A program made the position numbers and the translations under genes. A model generated the notes under the pieces. That model saw only the letters and a program-made list of their open reading frames with translations, was not told the origin of the DNA and searched no databases. This document shows, in pieces, positions 5,161-12,929 of a stretch of DNA of 19,607 nucleotides (position 1 is its first letter; each line of letters starts with the position of its first letter). The stretch is from JBLHIK01 sp047614005 (GTDB lineage Bacteria; Patescibacteriota; Minisyncoccia; Phycocordibacterales; UBA1006): positions 1-19,607 of the forward strand of contig JBLHIK010000014.1 of the NCBI GenBank assembly GCA_047614005.1, written 5' to 3'.

Positions 5161-7167
5161 ATGAATACTCAAAATAATGAAATAAATACTACTGAAGGAA
5201 AAACAGGTTTTCTCTTTTTAACATCAAAAGGAGACGGATACTTTCGACCAGAAGACAGAGAAGATGAGACAGAGCTTTTTATTCCCTTTGTAGATACCAA
5301 CACAGCTCTTCATAAAGATAAGGTGGTTATTGTACCTGTCTCTGAAAAAGAAGGAAAAGTAGTACAGGTAGTAGAGCGTCATAAAAGTGGATTTTCTGCG
5401 CGAGTAAAAAAAGATGGGGATTTTGCTTTTGCTATTGCTGATGATTCTCGAATGCTCTTCCCTATTATTCTTCCTGATTACAAAGGTTCTAATAATGATT
5501 GGATCTTTATCACCATAGATTCATGGACTCCTGCGGAAGGTTTTACAAAAGAACATATAGGAACCATGAGCAAGAGCTCAAATCTCATCCCTTCCACGCT
5601 TTCGAAAGTTCAGTTACCTTCAAGTATGACCATTACACCACTGAACGAGGATGGCGGACACAAAGAACGCGTCTCTGTCATAGCTATGGAATACGGCTTT
5701 CCTCTCTTTTTTCCTGAATCAATAGAAAAAGAAGCTCACGAAATAAAAGCTCGTGAAAAAGAGATATTTGCCGAAGCAGAAAAAGTGCGTCGAGATATGA
5801 GAGGTACTCCTACATGCACTATTGACCCTGCTGATGCAAAAGATTTTGATGATGCTCTTTCTTTCAAAGCGTTACCTGATGGCACATACGAAATAGGTAT
5901 TCATATTGCAGATGTATCTCATTATGTAAAACCAGGAACAGCTCTCGATACCGAAGCTTTCAAAAGAGGAACTTCTGTATACCTTGTCGACCGTACTATC
6001 CCTATGCTTCCAGAAGTTCTCTCTAACGACCTTTGTAGTCTCATGCCTAATGTAGACCGACTATGTGTGAGTGCTATTATGATTATAAATAGCGAAGGAA
6101 AAGTACTCGAAGAATGGTTTGGTAAAACTATTATTCACAGTGATCAAAGATTTTCATATGAAGAGGCTCAAGAGCTCATTATGGGTAAAGATGGTGAATA
6201 TGCAGAAACACTCCGCACTATGAACGAGATTGCAAAGAAGCTCACACAGAAGAGATTTGAAGGTGGAGCTCTTTCTCTTGAAACAGATGAGGTCAAGTTT
6301 AGGCTCGATGAAATGGCAAACCCTCTTGAAGTATATGTAAAACAACGTTTTGATGCTCATAAAATGATTGAGGAATACATGCTCCTTGCGAACAAGCACA
6401 TAGCACGACACCTCTCTGGTGTCGATGACAATAAAGAGCACACAATGATATATCGTATTCACGATGAACCAACTGATGAAAAAATGCAGGATTTGATGAA
6501 CTTTTTGAAAGACCTTGATATTCCTTTCAAAGAAGAAAGAGGGAGACTTTCAGTACCCGAACTACAGCGAATACTCAAAGATACAGAAGATCACGTACTG
6601 AGCGAAACAATAGGTATGACTATTATCCGTACGATGCAAAAAGCAGTATATTCTGTTAAAAATAGCGGGCACTTTGGTCTCGGCTTTACATATTATACTC
6701 ACTTCACTTCACCTATTCGAAGATACCCTGATCTCGTTGTTCATCGTATATTAGAAGAACACACAGAAGGAAATCCTCCAGGACGTGAATTCTGGGATGA
6801 GCTCAACAGTATCGCCCTTCATACAAGTGAAACAGAAGGAAAAGCATCTCGAGCAGAAAGAGAATCTATATCATACATGCAGGCTGTCTTTATGAGTAAG
6901 AATATTGGCAAAGAATATGTTGCGACTATTACACACATGACTGAAAGAGGTTTCTTTGCAGAAGAAGGTGAAACAAGAACAGAAGGTTTTGTAAGACCTC
7001 CAAATATGGGTAAAGGATACTTCTCATATAATAAAAGCAAAAAACAATTTGAGGACTATAAAAACAAAGTTTACTACAAACTCGGAAATAAGGTAACAAT
7101 CAAAATAGACAATGTGAACATTGCAAAAAGACAGATTGACTACTCCGTTGTACAGACACAAGAATAA
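5161..7167 (+). CDS. rnr: Ribonuclease R (RNase II/R family 3'-5' exoribonuclease)
   Basis: This enzyme degrades RNA processively from the 3' end, including structured RNA. The 668-aa product has N-terminal cold-shock-like OB domains (about 15-185; GFLFLTSKGDGYFRPEDR is the first). The RNB catalytic domain follows (about 215-545) with TIDPADAKDFDDALSF; D222, D228, D230 and D231 match the four metal-binding aspartates of the family. Later RNB motifs include SHYVKPGTALDTEA, YLVDRTIPMLP and HFTSPIRRYPDLVVHR. A C-terminal S1 domain (about 575-660) carries an insertion near FVRPPNMGKGYFSYNKSKKQ. The long Lys-rich tail of E. coli RNase R is absent, so the protein is shorter than that one (813 aa). 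It is a single-gene unit with its own promoter and terminator, convergent with the next gene. Confidence 0.95.
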   Translation: MNTQNNEINTTEGKTGFLFLTSKGDGYFRPEDREDETELFIPFVDTNTALHKDKVVIVPVSEKEGKVVQVVERHKSGFSARVKKDGDFAFAIADDSRMLFPIILPDYKGSNNDWIFITIDSWTPAEGFTKEHIGTMSKSSNLIPSTLSKVQLPSSMTITPLNEDGGHKERVSVIAMEYGFPLFFPESIEKEAHEIKAREKEIFAEAEKVRRDMRGTPTCTIDPADAKDFDDALSFKALPDGTYEIGIHIADVSHYVKPGTALDTEAFKRGTSVYLVDRTIPMLPEVLSNDLCSLMPNVDRLCVSAIMIINSEGKVLEEWFGKTIIHSDQRFSYEEAQELIMGKDGEYAETLRTMNEIAKKLTQKRFEGGALSLETDEVKFRLDEMANPLEVYVKQRFDAHKMIEEYMLLANKHIARHLSGVDDNKEHTMIYRIHDEPTDEKMQDLMNFLKDLDIPFKEERGRLSVPELQRILKDTEDHVLSETIGMTIIRTMQKAVYSVKNSGHFGLGFTYYTHFTSPIRRYPDLVVHRILEEHTEGNPPGREFWDELNSIALHTSETEGKASRAERESISYMQAVFMSKNIGKEYVATITHMTERGFFAEEGETRTEGFVRPPNMGKGYFSYNKSKKQFEDYKNKVYYKLGNKVTIKIDNVNIAKRQIDYSVVQTQE

Positions 7168-7178
7168 AGAGTAATAAA

Positions 7179-7208
7179 AAAAAGCAAGAACAAGTGTTCT
7201 CGCTTTTT
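7179..7208. terminator. Bidirectional terminator between rnr and a convergent gene
   Basis: AAAAAGC-A-AGAAC pairs with GTTCT-C-GCTTTTT around a short loop with one internal mismatch. A and T runs on both sides allow it to work in both directions. It sits 12 nt after the rnr stop and 4 nt from the stop of the convergent gene. Confidence 0.82.
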
Positions 7209-7211
7209 ATA

Positions 7212-7673
7212 TTAAAGACCAATACCTTTAATATAATCATTAGGATTTTTGCGTGGTATATAAACACGTCTTACTTTTTTTAAAACATATTGCTCTTTTA
7301 TTTTATTATAGAAAACAGTATAAGAAACTCTAGTTTCAATGTCAGAAAAATCAATTTCTGAAAGATCATCCTCCACAAACCTATATTCATCCGTTTTTAC
7401 AAGATAAAATACTCCTGTAGTTTTTGTATCTGAAACAGAAGATAACATAATTGTACTACCTACAATTTCTTTCAAAAAAGCAGATGATTTCTGTGATTGT
7501 CCTTTATAATACAAAGAACTCACACAAAAACAAACTCCACCAAACAAGAACAGTAAGGATATACTCAATATGTTTTTACTACTCAGCTTTATTACCTTTA
7601 CTAAGAAAAAAGAAAAGGTAACAAGTGCAATAATAAGAACAATAATCAAAGTTAAAGTATCCATAATAATCAT
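7212..7673 (-). CDS. Small membrane protein of unknown function
   Basis: The 153-aa product has two membrane helices near the N-terminus (residues about 5-27 and 34-54) and a soluble domain of about 100 residues that probably lies outside the membrane. That domain contains STIMLSSVSDTKTTGVFYLV, an acidic stretch VEDDLSEIDFSDIE, and a basic end VLKKVRRVYIPRKNP. I do not recognise a family. The frame extends to an ATG at 7733, but that ATG lies upstream of the -10 of the best promoter, so an internal Met is used. I chose 7673 because TGTTAAAAT ends 5 nt before it; the Met three codons on (7664) is equally possible. The gene diverges from the S11-CapA gene, which might hint at an envelope role; that is weak. 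Confidence 0.72.
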   Translation of the reverse strand: MIIMDTLTLIIVLIIALVTFSFFLVKVIKLSSKNILSISLLFLFGGVCFCVSSLYYKGQSQKSSAFLKEIVGSTIMLSSVSDTKTTGVFYLVKTDEYRFVEDDLSEIDFSDIETRVSYTVFYNKIKEQYVLKKVRRVYIPRKNPNDYIKGIGL

Positions 7674-7713
7674 TTTTAATTTTAACAAAGAACGATTCCC
7701 TGTATCTACATTC

Positions 7714-7742
7714 AGAATACTCCTTCTTGTCATCTACGTCAA
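7714..7742 (-). promoter_or_regulatory. Promoter of the small membrane protein gene
   Basis: TTGACG (7737-7742), a 17-nt spacer and TATTCT (7714-7719) lie on the minus strand. The predicted start of transcription is about 35 nt before the chosen ATG. A second -10-like element, TGT plus TAAAAT (7679-7684), lies 5 nt before that ATG and could give a leaderless form. Confidence 0.55.
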
Positions 7743-7752
7743 CATAAATTTT

Positions 7753-7780
7753 TTGATAAAACACATATCTATAGTAAACT
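7753..7780 (+). promoter_or_regulatory. Promoter of the S11-CapA fusion gene
   Basis: TTGATA (7753-7758), a 16-nt spacer and TAAACT (7775-7780) lie on the plus strand. The ATG follows after 6 nt, predicting a leaderless mRNA. Its -35 is 10 nt from the -35 of the divergent promoter, so the two may compete. Confidence 0.6.
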
Positions 7781-7786
7781 GTAGGT

Positions 7787-9625
7787 ATGAAAAAACAGCG
7801 AATTGCTTTTTACTTTTTTTTAGGAATGCTTGCTATTGGCGGAGGTATCGTTAGTGCTTTTTTTTCGACTCATGAAAATACATTTTCCTTTCTTTCTTTT
7901 AAAAGCTCACCTAAGGATAGCGAACTACCAGCTCCACCTATAGCTGAAGTAAAAAACAACTACGTATATTATTTTGACGCACCTATACCCGAAGACACCA
8001 TATCTGCACCTGTATATTATGCTGCTGATCTTGATACGGGAGAAATACTTTTTGAAAGAGGAGGTTCATCTGTGTTTCCCATTGCATCACTAACAAAACT
8101 CATGACAGCAGTCGTTGCAAAAGACAAGCTCGACCTCGATCGTGATGCTATCGTCTCACGAAGCGCTACCTATACAGAAAGCTCGAACGGAGGATTGCGC
8201 CCTGGTGATAAATACAAAACAAAAGACCTTATCTATCCTCTCCTTCTTCAATCCTCAAATGATGCTGCTGAAACACTCTCGGAGCAAATACGAAGAGAAT
8301 CATTTATTACCTTTATGAACACAACTGCGGACACTCTCGGGATGAATGACACTTCATATATCGACCCTGCAGGACTCTCTCCGAACAACCTCTCTTCTCC
8401 TTCTGATATTTTTAGACTTGTACAACATATCTACAAAACAGACTATTCTCTTCTAGCTCTTACTCAGCAAAAAGATTTTACTGCCAACAAGCGCACTTGG
8501 AGAAACAAGAATGACTTTATGGGTACCGATGGATATCTAGGAGGAAAGACAGGATATACGAGCGCTGCAAAGCAAACCATCGTGTCTACCTTCTCTCTTG
8601 AGCTTGATAATACAAGAAGAAATATTGCAATTATAGTGTTGAGAAGTAACAACCACTATCGTGATGTGAGAATGATCAAAGAATACATCTCAGACCACGC
8701 GCTCTATAGAAAAGAGAAACCATCTCTCACTCTTTCTGTTGTAGGAGATATTATGATGGACAGAGGAGTTAAGGGAAAAGTATACAAAGAACTAGGGGGC
8801 GATTATTCGTCCCTTTTTGAATTTGTAGCATCTCTTAAAGATTCCGACATCCTATTTGGAAATCTCGAAGGAAGCGCAAGCGAAAAAGGATATGACAGAG
8901 GAAGCAAGTATTCCTTCAGAATGGAGACTCAAACACTCGATGTTCTCAAAGAAGCTGGCTTTGACATTTTCTCTCTTGCCAACAACCATATTTTGGACTG
9001 GGGACCAGAGTCTGCACGTAGCACACTAGATGAATTTGACGAAAGAGATCTTCTCTATGTTGGAGCAGGAAAAAACAAAAAGGACCTTTCTCGACTGCGT
9101 ATTATTGAAGAAAAAGGTATTAGTGTTGGTTTTTTAGCTTTTACTGATGTAGGTCCTGCGTGGCTCCCTCCTAAAGAAGATAGTGTTGGAGTAGCATCAC
9201 CTGTAAATGAAAACGTAGAAGAAGATATAAAAGAAGCGAGTAAGAAAGTAGACCATCTCTTTGTGAGCTATCATTGGGGAGATGAATACAAGCCACACAA
9301 CGAGAGACAAAAAGAGCTTGCTTACCTCTCTATAGACAGTGGAGCCCGTGGTGTCATAGGACATCATCCACATGTTGCTCAAGATATCGAATTTTATAAA
9401 GATGGAATCATTTTCTATAGTCTTGGAAATTTTATATTTGATCAATATTTTTCAGAAGAGACAATGACTTCTACTATAGGTCACCTTACTCTCAACAAAA
9501 CAAATATAACAAAGGCATCATACGAGCAATACAAGATAAACAAAAACTACGTACCTGAAGAAAAAATAGTTGCAAAAGAACTAGAAATAAAGCCTTCTAA
9601 TATATTTTCTTTATATAAAAAATAG
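7787..9625 (+). CDS. Fusion of S11 D,D-carboxypeptidase and CapA-like phosphoesterase
   Basis: A 612-aa membrane-anchored exported protein. An uncleaved signal or TM segment (about 6-26) is followed by a linker. A peptidase S11 domain (about 72-300) has all three penicillin-binding motifs: SLTK (S101, K104), SSN (156-158) and KTG (254-256). Such enzymes trim the terminal D-Ala of peptidoglycan stem peptides. With almost no linker, a CapA/PgsA-type metallophosphoesterase-like domain follows (about 315-560): VVGDIMMDRG (D321), FGNLEGS, LANNHILDWG (N399, N400, H401), SYHWGDEY, GHHPHVAQ and YSLGNFIFD. CapA is known from poly-gamma-glutamate capsule synthesis. The PBP5 C-terminal domain is absent. 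Both domains keep their key residues, and the frame is continuous, so this is a true fusion. A joint role in wall remodelling is inferred. Confidence 0.93.
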   Translation: MKKQRIAFYFFLGMLAIGGGIVSAFFSTHENTFSFLSFKSSPKDSELPAPPIAEVKNNYVYYFDAPIPEDTISAPVYYAADLDTGEILFERGGSSVFPIASLTKLMTAVVAKDKLDLDRDAIVSRSATYTESSNGGLRPGDKYKTKDLIYPLLLQSSNDAAETLSEQIRRESFITFMNTTADTLGMNDTSYIDPAGLSPNNLSSPSDIFRLVQHIYKTDYSLLALTQQKDFTANKRTWRNKNDFMGTDGYLGGKTGYTSAAKQTIVSTFSLELDNTRRNIAIIVLRSNNHYRDVRMIKEYISDHALYRKEKPSLTLSVVGDIMMDRGVKGKVYKELGGDYSSLFEFVASLKDSDILFGNLEGSASEKGYDRGSKYSFRMETQTLDVLKEAGFDIFSLANNHILDWGPESARSTLDEFDERDLLYVGAGKNKKDLSRLRIIEEKGISVGFLAFTDVGPAWLPPKEDSVGVASPVNENVEEDIKEASKKVDHLFVSYHWGDEYKPHNERQKELAYLSIDSGARGVIGHHPHVAQDIEFYKDGIIFYSLGNFIFDQYFSEETMTSTIGHLTLNKTNITKASYEQYKINKNYVPEEKIVAKELEIKPSNIFSLYKK

Positions 9626-9690
9626 ACAGAGATTTCAATATCATGTCTTTTGTGCTTTATTTAAAGTCCTATTAAGTATTTTCAATATAA

Positions 9691-9721
9691 AAAAAACACC
9701 ACACAATATGTGGTGTTTTTT
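9691..9721. terminator. Bidirectional terminator between S11-CapA and smc
   Basis: AAAAAACACCACA and TGTGGTGTTTTTT form a perfect 13-bp stem with a CAATA loop. It lies between two convergent genes and can serve both. Confidence 0.92.
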
Positions 9722-9746
9722 TATATTAATTACCAGAAAGGTAGTA

Positions 9747-11942
9747 CTATTTTGCAATACGAACTGCTTCTTCAAGAGCAAGAGAGAGGAGTTTGGAAGA
9801 ACCATCCATGCTTACTGTTACACCATAGAGGACCTGCGCGCGACTCATGGTCTCTCTATTGTGAGTGACAAGAATCAAGCGAGACTTCTTAGAGAGAGCT
9901 TCTATCATGTCACCATAGCGACGAGAGTTGGCCTCATCGAGAGCTGCATCAGTTTCATCAAGAACCATAAAAGGTGGTGGCTCTACCTGGCTCATAGCAA
10001 ACAAAAGAGCAATGGAAGTCAGAGATCTCTCTCCCCCTGAAAGCATATGAAGGTCTCGAGATTTTTTATTTGGTAGAGATACGTTTACATCTATACCTTC
10101 TTCTATTTCTTCATCATCACCCTTTTTTCCTTTTATTTCCACAAGAGATAGAAGAGCATTACCTCCTCCAAACATGGATACAAAAAATTCATGGAACTGT
10201 TTATTGATCTTTTCGAGACCTTCTTTAAATTCAGTCTTGAGTCTCACTTCAAGCTCACTTATAATCTGATGAAGTGAAGTAATACTCTTTGTAATATCAT
10301 CAAGCTCACGAGAAAGGAATTCGTCACGCTCTTTTACTGATTCATATTCAGAGATAATATCATCCCCTCCTGCAGCTCCCATCTCTTCGAGTTTGATTTT
10401 CATCCTCTCGAGCTTGATTCTTTTTTCTTTTAAGTCGGAAACTACAATAGATTCAAAGGAAGGTAGAATATCCATAAATTCACGTATTTCACTTCCTATT
10501 AAGACGCGGCCTTCCCTAAGCTCTCTTTCAAAATCTTCTTTTGAAGATTGAATTCCATATGCTCGCCTCCCCCAATCTTCTTTTTTGTTTTGAAGTCCTT
10601 TTTCTTTAAGAGATAGGTCAAAGAGTTCTTGCTGATTGTTTTGAGACATTGCAAAAGCACTCCTTTTCTGTTCTTCTAACTGACTCTTTTCCTCTGCAAA
10701 TTTCTGGAGATTACTCTCGTGTTCTTCTTTTTTCTTCTGCAATATTCCTAGATTGCTTTTTGCTTCCTCAAGAGCTTCGTGATTGTCCTCAGTATCTTCA
10801 AGAATATGAGCATCATTTTTCTGATAACGTATCTCAAACTGTGTCCATGATTTCTGTATATAAAGAACAATATCTTTTGCAGAACTAATATCTTTTATGA
10901 GATCCTCCACAAAGACCTTGATGCGAGAGAAAGGAACCATAGGCTCTACCTCTTTTTGTGGATGGACTTTTTTTACCATTGAGAGTGCATATATCTTCCC
11001 TTCTTCCTTTCCGATAGATTGAATACATTCGCTCAATTTTCTTCGAGTCTCTACTTCATGAGAAATAATATCTTGAATTTGGATATCAAAAGGAGATTCC
11101 TTGGGTGCATTAAGAGAGCTTTTAAGCTTGAGTATTTTCTCTTGAAGGATAGAGAGCTCTTGTATACATTCACTCTCACCTTTTCTTATTATTTTTTCAT
11201 CATGTTCTATTCGAACATTTTCTTGTGCTAAATAGTCTTTGTATAAAACACCCAGCTCTCCTCGAAGTTCTTCTGCTTGCTCTATCTTTTCTACCTGTTT
11301 GCGCAAAAAACGAAGTTGAGGAGCGAGTTCTCTTCGAGAAAGAGATATTTCTTTATTGTTTTCTTCTGTCTTTTTTAAACGTCTTTGAGCGTCTTTAATC
11401 TTTCCTTTGTAGAGAGAAAGAGCGAGAGCATCTTCTACCATTTCACGTCTATCTCGAGGATGCGCAGAAAGAATGCGGTCTGCTCCACCTTGAGAGATGA
11501 TGTGGTGCCCAGAAGTACCGATAGAGACGCTAGCAAGCATGGCATGTACGTCTTTGAGCCGTACACCTGCTCCACAAATAGAATACTCACTTCCCCCGTC
11601 GACGTACACAGTACGAGTAATTACCACCTCGTCAAAATCAAGAGATATGGACGAGTCATCTGTAGGCAGACTGAAAACACGCTTCGTATTGTCGAAGACG
11701 ATAGATACCGATGCCCTGTTTGATTTTGAAAGTTTCGTCGAGCCTTTAAAGATGAGATCTGAACTATCCTTTCCTCTCATTGATTTGATAGATTGCTCAC
11801 CCAAGACAAAACGCATAGCCTCGACTATGTTTGATTTTCCTGATCCATTAGGTCCTACCACGGCAGTAACAGCAGAATCAAAAGTGAGTTCTGTTTTCTT
11901 TGCAAATGATTTGAATCCGACTATCTCTATCCTCTTTAACAT
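9747..11942 (-). CDS. smc: Short SMC chromosome-condensation ATPase without visible hinge
   Basis: SMC proteins form the ATPase core of condensin and organise and separate chromosomes. The 731-aa product has an N-terminal head with Walker A GPNGSGKS (30-37), and a Q-loop region with HIISQGGADRILSAHPRDRR (147-166). Two charged, coiled-coil-rich arms follow. The C-terminal head has LSGGERSLTSIALLFAMSQ (634-652), Walker B FMVLDETDAALDE (658-670) and the H-loop VTHN (692-695). Usual bacterial SMCs are near 1,180 aa and carry a hinge domain of about 150-200 residues between the arms. Here the only candidate is a proline-containing stretch around 279-340 with no hinge-like sequence. The family call rests on the heads; MGAAGGDDIISEYESVKER (521-539) also fits SMC rather than RecF or SbcC. 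The gene is a single unit; the ScpA and ScpB partners are not in the window. Confidence 0.92.
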   Translation of the reverse strand: MLKRIEIVGFKSFAKKTELTFDSAVTAVVGPNGSGKSNIVEAMRFVLGEQSIKSMRGKDSSDLIFKGSTKLSKSNRASVSIVFDNTKRVFSLPTDDSSISLDFDEVVITRTVYVDGGSEYSICGAGVRLKDVHAMLASVSIGTSGHHIISQGGADRILSAHPRDRREMVEDALALSLYKGKIKDAQRRLKKTEENNKEISLSRRELAPQLRFLRKQVEKIEQAEELRGELGVLYKDYLAQENVRIEHDEKIIRKGESECIQELSILQEKILKLKSSLNAPKESPFDIQIQDIISHEVETRRKLSECIQSIGKEEGKIYALSMVKKVHPQKEVEPMVPFSRIKVFVEDLIKDISSAKDIVLYIQKSWTQFEIRYQKNDAHILEDTEDNHEALEEAKSNLGILQKKKEEHESNLQKFAEEKSQLEEQKRSAFAMSQNNQQELFDLSLKEKGLQNKKEDWGRRAYGIQSSKEDFERELREGRVLIGSEIREFMDILPSFESIVVSDLKEKRIKLERMKIKLEEMGAAGGDDIISEYESVKERDEFLSRELDDITKSITSLHQIISELEVRLKTEFKEGLEKINKQFHEFFVSMFGGGNALLSLVEIKGKKGDDEEIEEGIDVNVSLPNKKSRDLHMLSGGERSLTSIALLFAMSQVEPPPFMVLDETDAALDEANSRRYGDMIEALSKKSRLILVTHNRETMSRAQVLYGVTVSMDGSSKLLSLALEEAVRIAK

Positions 11943-11948
11943 GTTTTT

Positions 11949-11957
11949 ATTTTACCA
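11949..11957 (-). promoter_or_regulatory. smc extended -10 promoter
   Basis: TGG followed by TAAAAT (11949-11954) ends 6 nt before the smc ATG; the -35 is poor. This again predicts a leaderless mRNA. Confidence 0.55.
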
Positions 11958-11983
11958 TGCATATATAGAGATGTTGTATAAAA

Positions 11984-12012
11984 AGAAAAAAACGCTTTCC
12001 TAATGGAAAGCG
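11984..12012 (-). terminator. Terminator of the unknown gene upstream of smc
   Basis: On the minus strand CGCTTTCC pairs with GGAAAGCG across a 4-nt loop (11993-12012), followed by TTTTTTTCTTTTT. It ends the gene at 12046-12666. A closely similar stem occurs at 17786-17815. Confidence 0.88.
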
Positions 12013-12016
12013 CTTT

Positions 12017-12036
12017 ATTACTCAATGCTGAGTAAT
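12017..12036 (-). repeat. Second hairpin next to the terminator
   Basis: ATTACTCA and TGAGTAAT form a perfect 8-bp stem with a 4-nt loop, between the stop codon of the unknown gene and its terminator. It has no T tail. It may protect the 3' end or be part of a double terminator. Confidence 0.6.
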
Positions 12037-12045
12037 ATATTCAAC

Positions 12046-12666
12046 CTAAGATACTCTCGAATCATAAAAAAAGAAGAGCACAACCTCATCATCAAACCCT
12101 AACTCAGAAGAATAAAAATCAAAAATCCACTCACGGTCTGGCAAATTTAGAATATAAGGCATGTTCAACATCTCATTATCTTTCATGTTATCTTTTAAAT
12201 CAGGTGAACTTATATACCTTGAGAATGGAAAAAGATCTGGTTGCTGTGCTTGAAGAAGTGTTATTCCGTGAATTCCAAAAAATTTAATTCCAGGAATAGT
12301 TTTCATATAATCTCTACACACCTCAAGCATAACTTTGTTTTTTACAGGTAGTGCTATTACACGATAATCTCTATTAGGCTGTGGTACATCTGTGGGTTTA
12401 AGAAATTTTCTGCTTCTCAAATTAAGATTATACAAACATGTTGTTTTTAAAGTTTTTTCTTTAAAAACATCTAACCATGTATCAGGATTATAATCAGGAG
12501 GAGTTACAAGAACACCTTTCCCTATTAATAAATCATGACCAAAGTGATCAAATTCGGTCGTTACTACTATTTTTGTTTTTCCAGTCAGTAAATTTTGAAC
12601 TCCTTCTTTTCCACCAAGTGCGGTAATAAGTTCTTGAATTTCTTTATCTGATATATCGTATTCCAT
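12046..12666 (-). CDS. Unknown cytosolic protein, 206 aa
   Basis: I do not recognise a family. The product is soluble-looking, with no signal peptide or membrane segment. It starts with a short helical region (SDKEIQELITALGGKEGVQNLL). It then has mixed sheet and loop sequence with PPDYNPDTW, LNLRSRKFLKP, and a hydrophobic core KFFGIHGITLLQAQQPDLFPF near residues 130-150. It ends with an acidic, aromatic C-terminus (ELGFDDEVVLFFFYDS). The gene has the best promoter in the window, with inverted repeats around it and a leader of about 80 nt, so its expression is probably regulated. It diverges from another unknown gene at 12930 and has its own terminator. The frame is long, uninterrupted and flanked by matching signals, so it is very likely a real gene. 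Confidence 0.82.
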   Translation of the reverse strand: MEYDISDKEIQELITALGGKEGVQNLLTGKTKIVVTTEFDHFGHDLLIGKGVLVTPPDYNPDTWLDVFKEKTLKTTCLYNLNLRSRKFLKPTDVPQPNRDYRVIALPVKNKVMLEVCRDYMKTIPGIKFFGIHGITLLQAQQPDLFPFSRYISSPDLKDNMKDNEMLNMPYILNLPDREWIFDFYSSELGFDDEVVLFFFYDSRVS

Positions 12667-12680
12667 TGTGAAAGATTTTA

Positions 12681-12695
12681 TGAGCTACTAGCTCA
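12681..12695. repeat. 15-nt perfect palindrome
   Basis: TGAGCTACTAGCTCA has 7-nt arms around one base. It adjoins the TAAAAT hexamer at 12675-12680 that lies 8 nt before the ATG of the 12046-12666 gene. It could be an operator for a local promoter or a leader element of the longer transcript. Confidence 0.5.
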
Positions 12696-12751
12696 GTTTT
12701 TGATTACTTCTGGCAATCACAGTAAGACAGAGTGTCTCTATTTCAATAACT

Positions 12752-12780
12752 ATAATACTACAAGTATATTTTTATGTCAA
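12752..12780 (-). promoter_or_regulatory. Near-consensus promoter of the 12046-12666 gene
   Basis: TTGACA (12775-12780) is a perfect -35, followed by a 17-nt spacer and TATTAT (12752-12757) on the minus strand. The predicted start of transcription is near 12745, leaving a leader of nearly 80 nt before the ATG at 12666. That leader holds three small inverted repeats, including the palindrome at 12681-12695. Confidence 0.75.
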
Positions 12781-12794
12781 CAACAATACTTGTA
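12759..12794. promoter_or_regulatory. Candidate operator: inverted repeat flanking the -35
   Basis: TACAAGTAT (12759-12767) and ATACTTGTA (12786-12794) are perfect 9-nt inverted arms 18 nt apart. One arm lies inside the promoter spacer and the other just upstream of the -35 box, a geometry typical of repressor or activator binding. The distance between arm centres is 27 nt. Confidence 0.5.
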
Positions 12795-12858
12795 CCAAAA
12801 TAAACATTATCATTTCTTTATTAAAATCCAATTATAGCAAAAGGATAAGAAGTATATA

Positions 12859-12887
12859 TTGATTTTAAAAGAAGAGAGGAGTATAGT
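12859..12887 (+). promoter_or_regulatory. Promoter of the 12930-13475 gene
   Basis: TTGATT (12859-12864), a 17-nt spacer and TATAGT (12882-12887) on the plus strand predict a leader of about 35 nt. A further TAAAAT ends 9 nt before the ATG and could give a nearly leaderless form. A GA-rich tract fills the spacer. Confidence 0.6.
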
Positions 12888-12929
12888 AGATACAGAAAGA
12901 ATGTCCTTTCAAAATAAAATCTTAATATT

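Noticed and set aside
5499..5717. Second frame within rnr
   Set aside because: Shadow of a clearly conserved coding region; no promoter or start context.
7674..7733. N-terminal extension of the small membrane protein to the ATG at 7733
   Set aside because: The extension is hydrophilic and non-signal-like, and the -10 of the best promoter (7714-7719) lies downstream of that ATG.
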